From assembly GCF_047496725.1 (NCBI RefSeq), contig NC_132971.1:4018501-4082500 (forward strand): 64,000 bases of DNA, in the 5' to 3' direction. Of the stretch, positions 63,677-64,000 are shown piece by piece; positions within the stretch are counted from its first letter, which is position 1, and the number at the start of each line of letters is the position of its first letter. Under the pieces are notes generated by a model, which was not told the DNA's origin, did no database searches, and saw only the letters and a program-made list of their open reading frames with translations. The stretch is from Anoplolepis gracilipes (taxonomy: Eukaryota > Arthropoda > Insecta > Hymenoptera > Formicidae). Made by a program: the position numbers and the translations under genes.

Positions 63677-64000
63677 TTCTTTCTTTTATACACGTGCGCG
63701 AGCTTTTGTCTTTTTTCACGTATATTTCTTCCTTTTTCTTCGCCTCTTCCATTTTGTCCTTGCGGGAGTGATGCTTAATTCAAGCCGCTGTTTATTTGGC
63801 TGTTTCTTAACTGGAAAGTTCTGCGCTACGCACAATACCGCGAACGATCCTCCAAGAATATTCCGAGAGTCTTCTGTAGAGATATTCGGGATGCATTCGC
63901 GCGCACGTGCGTCATAAGTGGTATGGTTCTTTTTGTAATGCGACTGTTGATTAATGGTACGCTGTTGTTGTTTCTTTTTTCCTTTTATTCAGAAATAATG

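Larger units (their letters stand above)
55823..64000. other. Non-coding region, right flank
   Basis: AT-rich DNA with CpG patches at about 57.6-57.9, 58.2-58.8, 60.0-60.5, 61.9-62.25 and 63.2-63.6 kb. It contains the MITE candidate, the long GA repeat and a CTAGT palindrome cluster at 58158. The open frames here are unsupported. Confidence 0.5.

Noticed and set aside
63208..63771. Open frame of 187 codons
   Set aside because: The second half is the CT microsatellite read as Leu/Ser. The first half has no recognisable domain.
1..64000. CRISPR arrays, bacterial operons or integrated viral genes
   Set aside because: Nothing of the kind is visible. All recognised genes are intron-containing or animal-type nuclear genes, and no regularly spaced repeat-spacer array was seen.

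Overview
This window looks like nuclear DNA from an insect, most likely a hymenopteran and possibly an ant. The genes have short GT-AG introns and animal-type products. CpG-dense stretches of a few hundred bases alternate sharply with very AT-rich stretches, which is typical of ant and bee genomes. GA/CT, TA and GC microsatellites are abundant. The species cannot be fixed from the sequence alone.

Six protein-coding genes can be supported, and five of them form a compact cluster at 21.4-38.3 kb. In order they are Smu1 (minus, 8 coding exons, 510 aa), an ADGRA-type adhesion GPCR (plus, 12 coding exons, 1602 aa), coproporphyrinogen oxidase (minus, single coding exon, 396 aa), mitochondrial ribosomal protein S18a (minus, 4 exons, 158 aa) and shugoshin (plus, 9 exons, 749 aa). 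Every spliced model was assembled by hand from splice sites and keeps one open frame from ATG to stop. Smu1/Adgra and mRpS18A/shugoshin are divergent pairs, each sharing about 0.67 kb between start codons. Adgra and Cpox converge. The sixth gene, the AP-1 factor Jun (271 aa, intronless coding region), sits alone at 45.2-46.1 kb behind a strong candidate promoter with a CCAAT box, CRE-like and AP-1 sites and a TATA box.

The rest, 1-21.3 kb, 38.3-44.2 kb and 46.6-64 kb, contains no coding sequence I can recognise. It may be intergenic DNA or long introns of genes outside the window. It holds microsatellites, inverted repeats, a decayed tRNA-derived SINE candidate, a 1.6 kb non-autonomous DNA transposon with a 6-bp target duplication at 54.2-55.8 kb, a small TA-flanked MITE candidate at 57.4 kb, a pre-miRNA-like hairpin at 43.7 kb, and CpG-rich stretches that could be promoters or first exons.

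The genes are not a pathway. They are housekeeping functions (splicing, haem synthesis, mitochondrial translation, chromosome cohesion) beside a receptor and an inducible transcription factor. I found no clearly new multi-gene system. The most unusual features are two local duplications of exon-intron boundaries (in the receptor and in shugoshin), a degenerate GPS in the receptor, a perfect splice donor just before its PDZ-binding tail, the transposon with internal repeats, and the orphan hairpin.
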